From: Caulobacter sp031457805
Lineage (GTDB): Bacteria; Pseudomonadota; Alphaproteobacteria; Caulobacterales; Caulobacteraceae
Length of the DNA stretch: 64,000 bases
Direction: 5' to 3'
NCBI RefSeq assembly: GCF_031457805.1
Contig: NZ_JAVDXI010000005.1
Coordinates: 329,808 to 393,807, forward strand
This document shows, in pieces, positions 16,849 to 25,183 of the stretch; the first letter of the stretch is position 1, and the number at the start of each line of letters is the position of its first letter. The translations under genes and the position numbers were made by a program. A model generated the notes under the pieces. That model saw nothing but the letters and a program-made list of their open reading frames with translations, was not told where the DNA came from and searched no databases.

Positions 16849-17976
16849 CTACTCGGCCGCGATGCTGACCGGCGCGACGGGCCGATCCTTGAAGTTGATC
16901 GCCTGCAGGTAGCGGATGCCCTCTTCGGCGATATCGTCGCCGACCATCCGCTCGCCTTCGTCCCGCAGCTCGGCCAGATCCACGTACATGGCGTAGAAGG
17001 CCTTGGTGCGGTCGGTAATGATGCCGGCGTTCAGCAGAGTCTTGACCAGCACCCGGAAGATGTTGGTCTGCTCCTTCATGTTCTCCCGACGCACGTCGTC
17101 GGTCATGATCTTCCCGTACTCCTCAACCACCTTGTCGGGATCCAGGCCGAACTCGCGGTAGAGATCCAGCTGCTGGTGCGGCGAGACGAGGTTGAACAGC
17201 AGCGTCTGGAAGCAGTGCGCCGCCCAGTCCTCGATGATCGCATGCTCTTCGGGCGAGAGCTTGGGCACGGTGCGGTCAGCCCAGATCTTTCCGAACTTGT
17301 GGTGGAAGGCTTCGTCGGTCATCACCAGCTGCAGCAGCTTCTTGCCGACCGGATCGTTGATGTTGTTGTAGAAGGTGGCGAAGGCGCCCATGGCCAGGCC
17401 TTCCACCAGCATCTGCATGCCGATGATCTTCTTGTAGACTTCCGGCGAGCCGATGATCTCGACCAGCAGGGTCTTCAGAGCCGGACCGCACTCGACCGGC
17501 TTGCCCCAGCGGGCCTTGATGTACTTGGCGAAGGCCGTGACGTGGCGGGCCTCTTCGCGGGTCTGGTTGGCGGCGTACTCCTGGGCGCCCTGGTCCTTGA
17601 GGACGTGGCACAGGCTGGCCGACAGGTTCAGCGCGCCTTGCTCGCCATGCAGGATCGACGAGAAATTCCGCAGCACTGACTGGTTGATGAACCGCGTGCG
17701 GACCTTCGGGTCCGACAGGTGGTTGGAGACGTAGTCCGTCGACAGGGCGATCACCATCTCCTCGGGAACCAGCGGCTGGTTCTCCATGTCGAAGGGCTCG
17801 TCGAAATCGATATAGGCCTTGTCCAGCGGATCCCAGAAATGATCATGGGTCGCGGAGATGATCTTGTCGAACGCCGTCGAGCGGTTGTTGTACCGGTCAA
17901 GTTCGAGCATCGACTCGAAATCGTCCGGCGCCACCGCGTCATACATGGCGTCCTTGGTGATGTTCTTGTCCGTCAT
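16849..17976 (-). CDS. ferritin-like diiron protein of unknown function
   Basis: A 375-residue helical protein with carboxylate/His motifs of a ferritin-like diiron centre: HGEQGALNLSASLCHVL, REEARHVTAFAKYI (E-x-x-H), VEGLAMGAF and TDEAFHHKFGKIWAD (second E-x-x-H). The spacing resembles R2-like oxidases and AurF-type oxygenases rather than bacterioferritin. Substrate and reaction are unknown. ATG 17976 has GGAG upstream. A FixK/FNR-type box lies 100 bp upstream, suggesting oxygen-dependent expression. The divergent neighbour is a sirtuin gene. Confidence 0.75.
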   Translation of the reverse strand: MTDKNITKDAMYDAVAPDDFESMLELDRYNNRSTAFDKIISATHDHFWDPLDKAYIDFDEPFDMENQPLVPEEMVIALSTDYVSNHLSDPKVRTRFINQSVLRNFSSILHGEQGALNLSASLCHVLKDQGAQEYAANQTREEARHVTAFAKYIKARWGKPVECGPALKTLLVEIIGSPEVYKKIIGMQMLVEGLAMGAFATFYNNINDPVGKKLLQLVMTDEAFHHKFGKIWADRTVPKLSPEEHAIIEDWAAHCFQTLLFNLVSPHQQLDLYREFGLDPDKVVEEYGKIMTDDVRRENMKEQTNIFRVLVKTLLNAGIITDRTKAFYAMYVDLAELRDEGERMVGDDIAEEGIRYLQAINFKDRPVAPVSIAAE

Positions 17977-18074
17977 GGCGGCGCTCCCTAACTCGGCCGA
18001 TCGACTGGGATGTGGGCTCACCGAGGTCCGTCTTGCGCGGACCTTCGGCTATCTAAACAGTGTCAACTCAAGAC

Positions 18075-18088
18075 TTGATCGCGGTCAA
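18075..18088. promoter_or_regulatory. FixK/FNR-type box
   Basis: TTGA-TCGCGG-TCAA is an exact TTGA-N6-TCAA dyad, the half-site layout used by FixK of C. crescentus and by FNR. It lies between two divergent starts (17976 on minus, 18142 on plus). Centred at about -41.5, it would give either a 64-nt leader for the ferritin-like gene or an 18-nt leader for cobB. Confidence 0.65.
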
Positions 18089-18141
18089 ATGAAAAATGAC
18101 GCCGCCGTCAGGTTCGCGTCTCGGGAGTGTGGAGAGGGATG

Positions 18142-18846
18142 ATGAACGTCTTCGTTCTGACGGGCGCCGGCGTCTCGGCCGAGAGCGGCCTGGGCACCTT
18201 CCGCGACAAGGATGGCGTCTGGACGAAGTACGACCTGAACGAGGTCGCGACGCCGCAGGGCTTCGCCCGCAATCCGGCCCTGGTGCGCGACTTCTACAAC
18301 GCCCGCCGCGCCAATCTGGCCGGCGCGCAGCCCAATGCGGCGCATGAGGCCTTGGCGCGGCTGGAGGCGGGCCTCGCCGCCGCTGGCGGCGAACTGTTCC
18401 TCTGCACCCAGAACGTCGACGACTTGCACGAGAAGGCCGGCTGCCGGCGCGTGATCCACATGCACGGCGAGCTGGCCGTCACCCGCTGCCATCATTGCGA
18501 AGCGACCTGGCCGGACCCGGGTCCGCTGTCGCCCGACACGGTCTGCGCGACTTGTGGACGCGACGGCGGCGCGCGCCCCCACGTCGTCTGGTTCGGCGAG
18601 ATCCCGCTGTTCATGGATAAGATCGAGGACGCCCTCGCGCGCGCCGACCTCTTCGTCTCGATCGGCACCTCGGGCTCGGTCTATCCGGCCGCCGGTTTCG
18701 TGGCCGAGGCGCGGGCAATGGGGATTTCGACCTGCGAGATCAATCTGGAGCCTTCGGCCAACGCCTATGCCTTCGACCAGAAGGTCTACGGCCCCGCCAC
18801 CGAGGTCGTGCCGGCCTGGGTGGAGCGGGTGCTGGCCGACCTTTAG
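18142..18846 (+). CDS. cobB: NAD-dependent protein deacylase (sirtuin)
   Basis: A 234-residue Sir2 protein. NAD-binding motif LTGAGVSAESGLGTFRDKDGVW, catalytic TQNVDDLHEKAG and IHMHGEL with the active His, and a zinc site made of CHHC and CATC are all present. It removes acyl groups from protein lysines, releasing nicotinamide. Tandem ATGs occur at 18139 and 18142; the second has the better distance to GGAGAGGG. The 3' end overlaps the convergent methyltransferase gene by 4 bp. Confidence 0.92.
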   Translation: MNVFVLTGAGVSAESGLGTFRDKDGVWTKYDLNEVATPQGFARNPALVRDFYNARRANLAGAQPNAAHEALARLEAGLAAAGGELFLCTQNVDDLHEKAGCRRVIHMHGELAVTRCHHCEATWPDPGPLSPDTVCATCGRDGGARPHVVWFGEIPLFMDKIEDALARADLFVSIGTSGSVYPAAGFVAEARAMGISTCEINLEPSANAYAFDQKVYGPATEVVPAWVERVLADL

Positions 18847-19466
18847 GCCAGCCGCGCCACGCCCCATTCGCACCAGCCCAGCGGCCGGGGCGTCTTGGGC
18901 ATGTAGCGCTGTTCGACCTCGTCCAAGTGGAATCCCGCCGCCGCGACGGCGCTGGCGACCGGGCGCGTCAGATGGCATCCGCCGGCCATACGCTTCCACA
19001 GCGGTTCGAGGCGGCGCTGCCAGCGCGAGACCTCGGCGTCAGGTGACAGCCCGTGCTCGCAGAAGAGGAAACGGCCCTCCGGCCGCAGCACTCGGCGGGC
19101 CTCGGCCAGCACCGCCGTCGGTGAGCGCACCGAGCAAAGGGTGAAGGTGCACAGCACGGTGTCGAAGCTGGCGTCGGCGAACGGCAGACGCTCGGCCTCC
19201 CCAGCCTGGATCTCCACCGCCAGACCGTCCGGACGCGGCGCCTGCTCGGCGATCGCGCGCAGCTCCGGCGACGGATCGACGCCCGTCACGCGCGTCGCTT
19301 TGGTCGGATCGTAGTAGGCGAGGTTCAGCCCCCCGCCGATGCCGAGCTCCAGCACCTCGCCCTCCGCGCGGGGGGCCACGCGCCGTCGCTGGGCCTGGAT
19401 GGCCGGCGCGCCGCACGCGCAGCACAACAGCTTCGGCAGGATGTGACGCTCGTACCAGCTGGCCAT
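18843..19466 (-). CDS. class I SAM-dependent methyltransferase
   Basis: A 207-residue methyltransferase with motif I VLELGIGGGLNL, motif II VTGVDPSPEL and the DTVLCTFTLCSV region. The N terminus MASWYERHILPKLLCCACG and the C-terminal PLGWCEWGVARLA are typical of small UbiE/MenG-like methyltransferases of unknown substrate. ATG 19466 has GGGGAG upstream. The frame is open much further upstream, antisense to nothing useful, and that portion is ignored. Confidence 0.82.
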   Translation of the reverse strand: MASWYERHILPKLLCCACGAPAIQAQRRRVAPRAEGEVLELGIGGGLNLAYYDPTKATRVTGVDPSPELRAIAEQAPRPDGLAVEIQAGEAERLPFADASFDTVLCTFTLCSVRSPTAVLAEARRVLRPEGRFLFCEHGLSPDAEVSRWQRRLEPLWKRMAGGCHLTRPVASAVAAAGFHLDEVEQRYMPKTPRPLGWCEWGVARLA

Positions 19467-19527
19467 GTTTGATCTCCCCGCATCAGGAGAGCGGCCGGGC
19501 GGGCCGAAGGTCAAGCCACGTCGGCGA

Positions 19528-19935
19528 TCACCCGCGCCCTTCCAGCGCCGCCAGCACCATCGGCTGTAGGCGAGCCAATTCGGCCAGCCGCTCGACCAGC
19601 GCCTCGCGGCTGTCCAGGGCCAGACCGTCGCGCAGCCGAGCCATCCGGTCCTTGACCTTGCCCAGGTCGGCCGCATTGGCGGCGCTGACCACGGCCGCCT
19701 GGTGCTTGCACGCGCCGAACTTCTCAAAGCCCGGGCAGGTGCAGGTCCCCTCGCCCGCCGGCGCCCACAGCTGCACGACATAGAGGTCGCCGACGCTCCC
19801 GGTGACGTGGGCGGTGACCTTGTCATCCTCGAGCGCGACGAGGTCGACCGCGCCCGCCTCGGCCATGGCCACGCCGGTATCGAACCAGCGCTCGTCCATG
19901 CGTTCGCGCCAGGCTTCAGTATCGAAGAAGCTCAT
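19528..19935 (-). CDS. small SWIM zinc-finger protein
   Basis: A 135-residue protein with a SWIM zinc motif C-x-C-x(8)-C-x-H (CTCPGFEKFGACKHQ) after a short beta-rich region. SWIM domains bind DNA or proteins in recombination and ATPase complexes, but no partner domain is fused here. The start ATGA overlaps the stop of the upstream metallopeptidase gene, so the two are translated together. Function unknown. Confidence 0.75.
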   Translation of the reverse strand: MSFFDTEAWRERMDERWFDTGVAMAEAGAVDLVALEDDKVTAHVTGSVGDLYVVQLWAPAGEGTCTCPGFEKFGACKHQAAVVSAANAADLGKVKDRMARLRDGLALDSREALVERLAELARLQPMVLAALEGRG

Positions 19936-20333
19936 GCCTCGTCCTCGATGCGGTGGATGTCGTCGTCCGACAGGCCAAAATGGTGGCCGATCTCGTGGAC
20001 CAGCACGTGTGTGATCAGATCGCCCAGGCTGACGTCGCTGCGTTCGGCCCATTCGTCCAGGATCGGCCGACGATAGAGAAAGACCCGCGAGGGCTCGGCC
20101 CCGAAGTCCAGCACCGACCGGCTGCTCAGATCCACGCCCTGGTAGAGGCCTGTCAGCTCGAAGGCGTCTTGGATGCCGAGACTGTCCAGAACCTCTTCGC
20201 TCGGAAAGTCGTCGACCCGGATCACCACCTCGCCGGCGAGGTGGCGGAATTCGGCGGGCAGGTCGTCGAAGGCCTGCTTGGCCAGGACGGCGAAATCGTC
20301 GAGCGAGGGGGCGAGGCGATCAGACCAGGTCAT
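19932..20333 (-). CDS. zincin-like metallopeptidase family protein (PF06262-like)
   Basis: A 133-residue small zincin with the active-site HEIGHHFGLSDDDI near the C terminus, the hallmark of the PF06262 family. The N terminus (LDDFAVLAKQAFDDLPAEF) also fits. ATG 20333 is preferred; an in-frame GTG at 20342 is possible, and neither has a good Shine-Dalgarno. Family members are uncharacterised; a peptidase activity is inferred from the HExxH motif. It is coupled to the SWIM gene and divergent from divL. Confidence 0.82.
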   Translation of the reverse strand: MTWSDRLAPSLDDFAVLAKQAFDDLPAEFRHLAGEVVIRVDDFPSEEVLDSLGIQDAFELTGLYQGVDLSSRSVLDFGAEPSRVFLYRRPILDEWAERSDVSLGDLITHVLVHEIGHHFGLSDDDIHRIEDEA

Positions 20334-20501
20334 CCGGTTCACATAGAGCGATTGGCGAAGATCGCCATAGCCGACCGCCGATCTTGGCGGCGAACACAGA
20401 AAACGCGACGGACGGCCACACCCGAGCTTGATCGCCCTCTGGTCACGGCCCGACTAATCTGGGATTCTGATTCGAAGACCCGCTGGGGTAGCGCGCGCCT
20501 G

Positions 20502-22811
20502 ATGACTTCGTATGACCTGATCCTCGCGGCGGCGGCCGGCGCGGTGTGTCTCGCCATTTCCGTCGCCCTGTGGTCCCACGGGCAGCGGCGGAACCTGGAG
20601 GCGCGCATCGCCGCGCTCAAGACGCGCCTGATCCAGCAAGGCGGCGCTGACGACGCCCCGGCTTGGCTCGACGCCTTCGACACCGCCGTCGTCGCCGTCG
20701 AGGGCGGCCGCGCCAGCCTTGTCGCCGGCGGCGAGGGCCTGGCCGCCTGCGCCAAGGCGCTGGGCGCCGACACCGAGGTCTCAGCCGTGGTCGCCGCGCT
20801 CGGCGACGCCGATCCCAACTACGCCCAGAAACTGGCCGCCCTGTTCGAGCGCGGCGAGCCCTGCGTGTTCGAAGCGCGCGGCGCCAACGGCCTCGTCGCC
20901 GTCGAGGGCCGCGCGGCGGGCGCGCTGGCCTGGCTGCGTCTGGCGCCGATCGACCGCGCCGACTCGGGCCTGCCGACCGCCGCCCGCTTCGCCGCCTTCG
21001 TCGACAGCGTGGTCGAGCCCTGCTGGATCGCCGGGGCCGACGGTCAGGCCGTCTGGGGCAACGCCGCCTTCGTCCGCGCCGTCGGCGCAGCCTCCGCGCA
21101 GGCCCCGGCCCTGGCGGGCAAGAGCTTTGACCGCGGCGCCGACGCCGTGGTGGTCGAGGCCGCCAGCAAGGGCGAGCGTCGCGAAGCGCTGCGCTGGATC
21201 AATCTGGACGGCCGTCGCCGCGCCTTCCGCCTGTCGGCCCAGCCGCTGGACGGCGGCGGGGTGGGCGTGTTCTGCGCCGACGTCACCGAGATCGAGGACG
21301 TCCGCGACGCCTTCAAGAAGCACGTCGAGGCCCACGACGAGACGCTGAACCACATCGCCGAGGCCGTGGCGATCTTCAGCCAGACGCGCCGTCTGTCGTA
21401 TCACAACACCGCCTTCGCCGAGCTGTGGGGCCTGGAGCCGGCCTGGCTGGCCGACCGTCCGACCCACGGCGAGGTCCTGGACCGCCTGCGCCAGCGCCGC
21501 CGCCTGCCCGAGACCATCGACTACGCTGGCTGGAAGGCCGCCGAGCTCGCGCGCTACGAGCACCTGGGCCCACAGGCCGACGACCTGTGGGACCTGCCCG
21601 ACGGCCGCACGCTGAAGGTCGTCCGCCAGCCGCACCCGCTGGGCGGTATGCTGCTGATCTATTCCGACATCACCGGCGAGCTGCGCCTGAAGGCCCAGTA
21701 CAACGCCCTGATTCAGGTCCAGCAGGCCACGCTCGACAAGCTGAACGACGCCGTCGCCGTGTTCGGCTCGGACGGCCGCCTGCGCCTGCACAACGAGGCC
21801 TTCGAGACGTTCTGGAACGTCACCCCGCACGCGCTTGAAGCAGCCGGCGACTTCGAGGGCGTGGTCGAGCTGTGCGTGCCGCGCCTGCACGACCTGTCGT
21901 TCTGGCGCGAGCTGAAGGGCCGGGTCGCCGATCCCGATCCGCAGATGCGGGCCCCGACCTCGGGCGAGGTGCGGACCTCCGACAGCCGGATCGTGCTCTA
22001 TCAGAGCCGGCCGCTGCCCGACGGCGCGACCCTGATCGCCTTCGCCGACGTCACCGACACCCGCGACCTGCAAAGCGCCCTGGCGGACCGCTCTGCGGCT
22101 CTGGCCGAGGCCGAGCGCCTGAAGCGCGACTTCGTCGGCAATGTCTCCTACGAGCTGCGCACGCCGCTGACGACGATCATCGGCTACTCCGAACTGCTGG
22201 AGCGCGCCGACGGCATTTCCGAACGGGGTCGCAACCACGTGGCCGCCGTCCGCGCCGCCGCCACCCAGCTGGCGCGCTCGATCGACGACGTCCTGGACAT
22301 GGCCCAGATCGACGCCGGCGAAATGGCGCTGGAGATCGAGGACATCCGCGTCTCCGACCTGCTGCTCAACGCCCAGGAGCGCGCCCTCAAGGACGCCCAG
22401 CTGGGCGGCGTCACCCTGGCCGTGGAATGCGACGAGGACGTCGGCCTGATCCGCGGCGACGGCAAGCGCCTGGCCCAGACCCTGGACCACCTGGTCGAGA
22501 ACGCCCTGCGCCAGACCCCGCCCGGCGGTCGCGTCACGCTCTCGGCCCGCCGCGCGCTGGGCGAGGTGAGGCTGGACGTGTCCGACACCGGCCGGGGCGT
22601 GCCGTTCCACGTGCAGGCCCACATCTTCGACCGGTTCGTCGGTCGCGATCGCGGCGGCCCGGGCCTTGGCCTGGCGCTGGTCAAGGCGCTGGTCGAGCTG
22701 CACGGCGGCTGGGTGGCGCTGGAGAGCGAGCCGGGCAATGGCTCAACCTTCACCTGCCATCTGCCCGAGACCCAGCAGCCGGGCGCCATGCAGCCGGAAC
22801 TTGGCTTCTAG
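20502..22811 (+). CDS. divL: cell-cycle tyrosine pseudokinase DivL
   Basis: A 769-residue protein with one N-terminal membrane helix (about 5-24), PAS-type sensor repeats (around 160-520) and a C-terminal kinase-like module. The H-box reads VGNVSYELRTPLTTIIGYSELL, with Tyr where kinases have His, the diagnostic feature of DivL. The ATP-lid region has VENALRQTPPGG and DVSDTGRGVP. DivL binds the response regulator DivK and controls CckA, hence CtrA activity. ATG 20502 gives exactly the known length. ChpT, the next relay component, is in the same window. Confidence 0.97.
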   Translation: MTSYDLILAAAAGAVCLAISVALWSHGQRRNLEARIAALKTRLIQQGGADDAPAWLDAFDTAVVAVEGGRASLVAGGEGLAACAKALGADTEVSAVVAALGDADPNYAQKLAALFERGEPCVFEARGANGLVAVEGRAAGALAWLRLAPIDRADSGLPTAARFAAFVDSVVEPCWIAGADGQAVWGNAAFVRAVGAASAQAPALAGKSFDRGADAVVVEAASKGERREALRWINLDGRRRAFRLSAQPLDGGGVGVFCADVTEIEDVRDAFKKHVEAHDETLNHIAEAVAIFSQTRRLSYHNTAFAELWGLEPAWLADRPTHGEVLDRLRQRRRLPETIDYAGWKAAELARYEHLGPQADDLWDLPDGRTLKVVRQPHPLGGMLLIYSDITGELRLKAQYNALIQVQQATLDKLNDAVAVFGSDGRLRLHNEAFETFWNVTPHALEAAGDFEGVVELCVPRLHDLSFWRELKGRVADPDPQMRAPTSGEVRTSDSRIVLYQSRPLPDGATLIAFADVTDTRDLQSALADRSAALAEAERLKRDFVGNVSYELRTPLTTIIGYSELLERADGISERGRNHVAAVRAAATQLARSIDDVLDMAQIDAGEMALEIEDIRVSDLLLNAQERALKDAQLGGVTLAVECDEDVGLIRGDGKRLAQTLDHLVENALRQTPPGGRVTLSARRALGEVRLDVSDTGRGVPFHVQAHIFDRFVGRDRGGPGLGLALVKALVELHGGWVALESEPGNGSTFTCHLPETQQPGAMQPELGF

Positions 22812-22900
22812 CCGTCGCGCGGAACGCGGCGGGGCGGCAAGTTCTTGCCCCTTCCCCGCACCCGGCAGGCGAAGACAGCATCCTTTTGCCCTAGCAGGGC

Positions 22901-22930
22901 TTTACGCGACGCATCGGCGCCGCTAGAAGC
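22901..22930 (+). promoter_or_regulatory. housekeeping (sigma-73-type) promoter upstream of the asd leader
   Basis: TTTACGC (22901-22907), a 14-nt spacer and GCTAGAAGC (22922-22930) match the Caulobacter housekeeping consensus TTGACGS-N10-14-GCTANAWC with few mismatches. A start site 7-8 nt downstream falls on the A of the ATG at 22938, making the leader ORF leaderless. Confidence 0.6.
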
Positions 22931-22937
22931 GCTGCCG

Positions 22938-23015
22938 ATGTCTTTCGCCGCGACCAAAACTATTACCCGCAAAACGACCCACCTCGGTGGGGCGGCGGGC
23001 GTGCGCGCGATCTAA
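22938..23015 (+). CDS. putative threonine-rich leader peptide of asd
   Basis: A 25-codon ORF in the divL-asd gap. It begins MSFAATKTITRKTTH: five Thr, two Lys and one Ile within ten codons, including the uncommon codons ACT and ATT. Threonine, lysine and methionine (and, through threonine, isoleucine) all derive from the Asd product. A sigma-73-like promoter predicts that the mRNA starts at or next to this ATG, so no ribosome-binding site is needed. It lies 98 bp before asd. Its role as an attenuation leader is inferred, not established. Confidence 0.55.
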   Translation: MSFAATKTITRKTTHLGGAAGVRAI

Positions 23016-23032
23016 GCGGCATCCTCGAACCA

Positions 23033-23052
23033 GCCCCGCCGATGCGCGGGGC
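23033..23052 (+). promoter_or_regulatory. candidate attenuator hairpin of asd
   Basis: GCCCCGC (23033-23039) can pair with GCGGGGC (23046-23052). The same 5' arm can instead pair with GGTGGGGC (22987-22994), which lies inside the leader ORF after the Thr codons, over 8 bp with one G-U. The two pairings are mutually exclusive, as in amino-acid attenuators. No U-run follows the hairpin, so termination would be Rho-dependent or weak. Confidence 0.4.
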
Positions 23053-23113
23053 GGCTCTCACCTTCAGAGACCACTAGCTCCCCGCGCTCCACACCTCCCG
23101 GAGACGCAACACC

Positions 23114-24160
23114 ATGAGCTTCAAGTTTTCCCGAGCCAATCCACCCCACGTCGGCGTCGTCGGCGCCACCGGCCTGGTCGGCGGCATGATGCGCGAACTG
23201 CTGGTCGAGCGCGACTTCCCCGTCGCCTCGCTGCGCCTGTTCGCCTCGGCCCGCTCGGCCGGTAGCAAGATCGACTTCAACGGTCAGGAGATCGTGGTCG
23301 AGGACGCCGCCACCGCTGACTTCTCGGGCCTGGACATTGTGTTCTTCTCGGCGGGCGGCTCGACCTCGCGCGAGCTGGCGCCCAAAGCCGCCGCCGCCGG
23401 GGCCGTGGTGATCGACAACAGCTCGGCCTGGCGCAGCGATCCGCACGTGCCGCTGGTGGTGGCGGAGGTGAACCCGCACGCCCTGAACACCATCCCTAAG
23501 GGCATCGTCGCCAATCCCAACTGCACCACCATGGCCGCCATGCCGGTGCTCAAGCCCTTGCACGACAAGGCGGGCCTGAAGCGCCTGACCGTCAGCACCT
23601 ACCAGGCCGCCTCGGGCGGCGGCATGGAGGGCATCGAGGTCTTGTCCGAGCAGCTGCGCGCCGGCGCGGCCGGCGACCTGGACGGTCTGGCCCGTTCGCC
23701 GGACGCCGCCCCCCTGCCCGCCCCGCGCAAGTGGGCCGTGCCGCTGGCCTATAACGTCGTGCCGCTGAACTATGTGCTGGGCGAGGACGGCTACACCGAG
23801 GAAGAGCTGAAGCTGCGCGACGAGAGCCGCAAGATCCTCGAGATCCCCGGCCTGCCGGTCAGCGGCACCTGCGTGCGCGTGCCGGTCTTCACCGGTCACG
23901 CCCTGTCGATCAACGCCGAGTTCGACGGCCCGGTCTCGGTGGCCGAGGCGCTTGAGCTGCTGGGCGCCGCGCCCGGTGTGGTCATCGACGACGTCCCCAA
24001 CCCACTGGCGGCCACCGGCCAGGACCCGGTCTTCGTCGGCCGCGTGCGACCCGACCCGACCGTCCCCCACGGCCTGGCCCTCTTCGTGGTCGGCGACAAC
24101 CTGCGCAAGGGTGCGGCCCTCAACGCCGTGCAGATCGCCGAGGTGATGCTGGACGCCTAG
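23114..24160 (+). CDS. asd: aspartate-semialdehyde dehydrogenase
   Basis: A 348-residue enzyme that reduces aspartyl phosphate to aspartate semialdehyde, the branch point to lysine, threonine, methionine and diaminopimelate. NADP-binding GVVGATGLVGGMM is at the N terminus, the catalytic Cys lies in IVANPNCTTMAAM, and the C-terminal part contains RVPVFTGHALSIN with the active His. ATG 23114 is preceded by CCCGGAG. The gene has a 302-bp upstream region with a likely leader peptide and is followed by a hairpin. Confidence 0.96.
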   Translation: MSFKFSRANPPHVGVVGATGLVGGMMRELLVERDFPVASLRLFASARSAGSKIDFNGQEIVVEDAATADFSGLDIVFFSAGGSTSRELAPKAAAAGAVVIDNSSAWRSDPHVPLVVAEVNPHALNTIPKGIVANPNCTTMAAMPVLKPLHDKAGLKRLTVSTYQAASGGGMEGIEVLSEQLRAGAAGDLDGLARSPDAAPLPAPRKWAVPLAYNVVPLNYVLGEDGYTEEELKLRDESRKILEIPGLPVSGTCVRVPVFTGHALSINAEFDGPVSVAEALELLGAAPGVVIDDVPNPLAATGQDPVFVGRVRPDPTVPHGLALFVVGDNLRKGAALNAVQIAEVMLDA

Positions 24161-24167
24161 AGGCTTC

Positions 24168-24195
24168 CCCTTCCCCCCTTTGACAGGGGGAAGGG
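24168..24195 (+). terminator. hairpin after asd
   Basis: A 10-bp stem (24168-24177 with 24186-24195) and 8-nt loop start 7 bp after the asd stop. There is no T-run, so it may terminate weakly or stabilise the 3' end. Confidence 0.5.
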
Positions 24196-24229
24196 AGACC
24201 TTGCGCGACGGCTCTGCTAACACCCCGCC

Positions 24230-25000
24230 ATGATTACCGACCCGTTCTTCTACCTCGTCGCCATTCCGGCCGTGTTCCTGCTGGGCCTGACCAAGGGCGG
24301 GTTCGCGGGGATCGGGGTGGTGGCGGTGCCGATGATGACCCTGGCGGTGTCCCCGGTCATGGCCGCCTCGATCATCCTGCCGATCCTGCTGGTGCAGGAC
24401 GTGGTCAGCGTGTGGTCGTTCCGGAAAACCTGGGACAAGGGGATTCTGGTCCTGATGTTGCCGGCCGCGGCGGGCGGCATCGTCCTGGGCTGGGCGCTGG
24501 CTGCGCTGGTCGACGAGTCGGCCGTCAGGCTGGCGGTCGGGGCGATCTCGGTCGTCTTCGCCCTGCAGCGCCTCTGGGCCGAGCGCGCCCTCAAGGCGGC
24601 CGATGAGATCGAGGCGGGGCCCGCCCGACCCTGGTTCGGCGTGCTTTGCGGGGCGACCGCAGGCTTCACCAGCCAGATCGCCCACGCCGGCGGCCCGCCG
24701 TTTCAGATCTACGCCCTGCCGCGCGGCCTGCCGCGCGACGTGTTCATCGGCACCAGCGCGATCTTCTTTGGCGTGGTCAACTGGATGAAGGTCCCGGCCT
24801 ATCTGGCGCTGGGCCAGCTGACGCCCCAGGCCCTGGCCACAGCTGGCGTGCTGCTGCCGCTGGCCATCGCCTCGACCTGGGCCGGCGTCTGGCTGGTGCG
24901 GCGCGTGCCCGCCGAAGGCTTCTACAAGCTGATCTACGTGCTGCTGGTGCTGGTCGGCGGCAAGCTGATGTTCGACGGCGCCCGCGGCCTTTTAGCCTAG
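24230..25000 (+). CDS. TSUP family transporter (TauE/SafE-like)
   Basis: A 256-residue polytopic protein with about eight helices. FLLGLTKGGFAGIGVVAVPMM near the N terminus and FTSQIAHAGGPPFQIYALPRGL in the middle are the two TSUP signatures. TSUP proteins export sulfite or organosulfonates, or move other anions; the substrate here is unknown. The TAG stop is itself the first part of a dispersed palindromic repeat. Confidence 0.87.
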   Translation: MITDPFFYLVAIPAVFLLGLTKGGFAGIGVVAVPMMTLAVSPVMAASIILPILLVQDVVSVWSFRKTWDKGILVLMLPAAAGGIVLGWALAALVDESAVRLAVGAISVVFALQRLWAERALKAADEIEAGPARPWFGVLCGATAGFTSQIAHAGGPPFQIYALPRGLPRDVFIGTSAIFFGVVNWMKVPAYLALGQLTPQALATAGVLLPLAIASTWAGVWLVRRVPAEGFYKLIYVLLVLVGGKLMFDGARGLLA

Positions 25001-25048
25001 AGCGTGACGCCGAAAGTGGGAACCGGTTTCGGCGCAAGTCACGCTCTA
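24998..25048. repeat. dispersed intergenic palindrome, copy 1 (AGAGCGTGA type)
   Basis: Arms TAGAGCGTGA and TCACGCTCTA enclose an inner stem containing CCGAAA and TTTCGG. The same outer arms recur at 30466-30516. Similar AGAGCGTGA palindromes are common between genes in alphaproteobacteria. It overlaps the stop codon of the TSUP gene and could act as a transcription terminator or mRNA-stabilising hairpin. Confidence 0.85.
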
Positions 25049-25060
25049 AGTGTTTGATTT

Positions 25061-25112
25061 TAGAGCCTCGTTGTCGCGTCAAAACGATTCCGTTTTGACG
25101 CGCGAGGCTCTA
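25061..25112. repeat. second intergenic palindrome (AGAGCCTCG type)
   Basis: Arms TAGAGCCTCG and CGAGGCTCTA surround a second inverted repeat, GCGTCAAAACG with CGTTTTGACGC. The long cruciform-capable element lies 12 bp after the first palindrome and resembles it in its TAGAGC ends. Confidence 0.85.
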
Positions 25113-25183
25113 ATTGCGCTTTTCCGCGCGATCGTGTCGCCACGGCCCTTTCACAGCCACGATGATCGACGCTTATATGTCGC

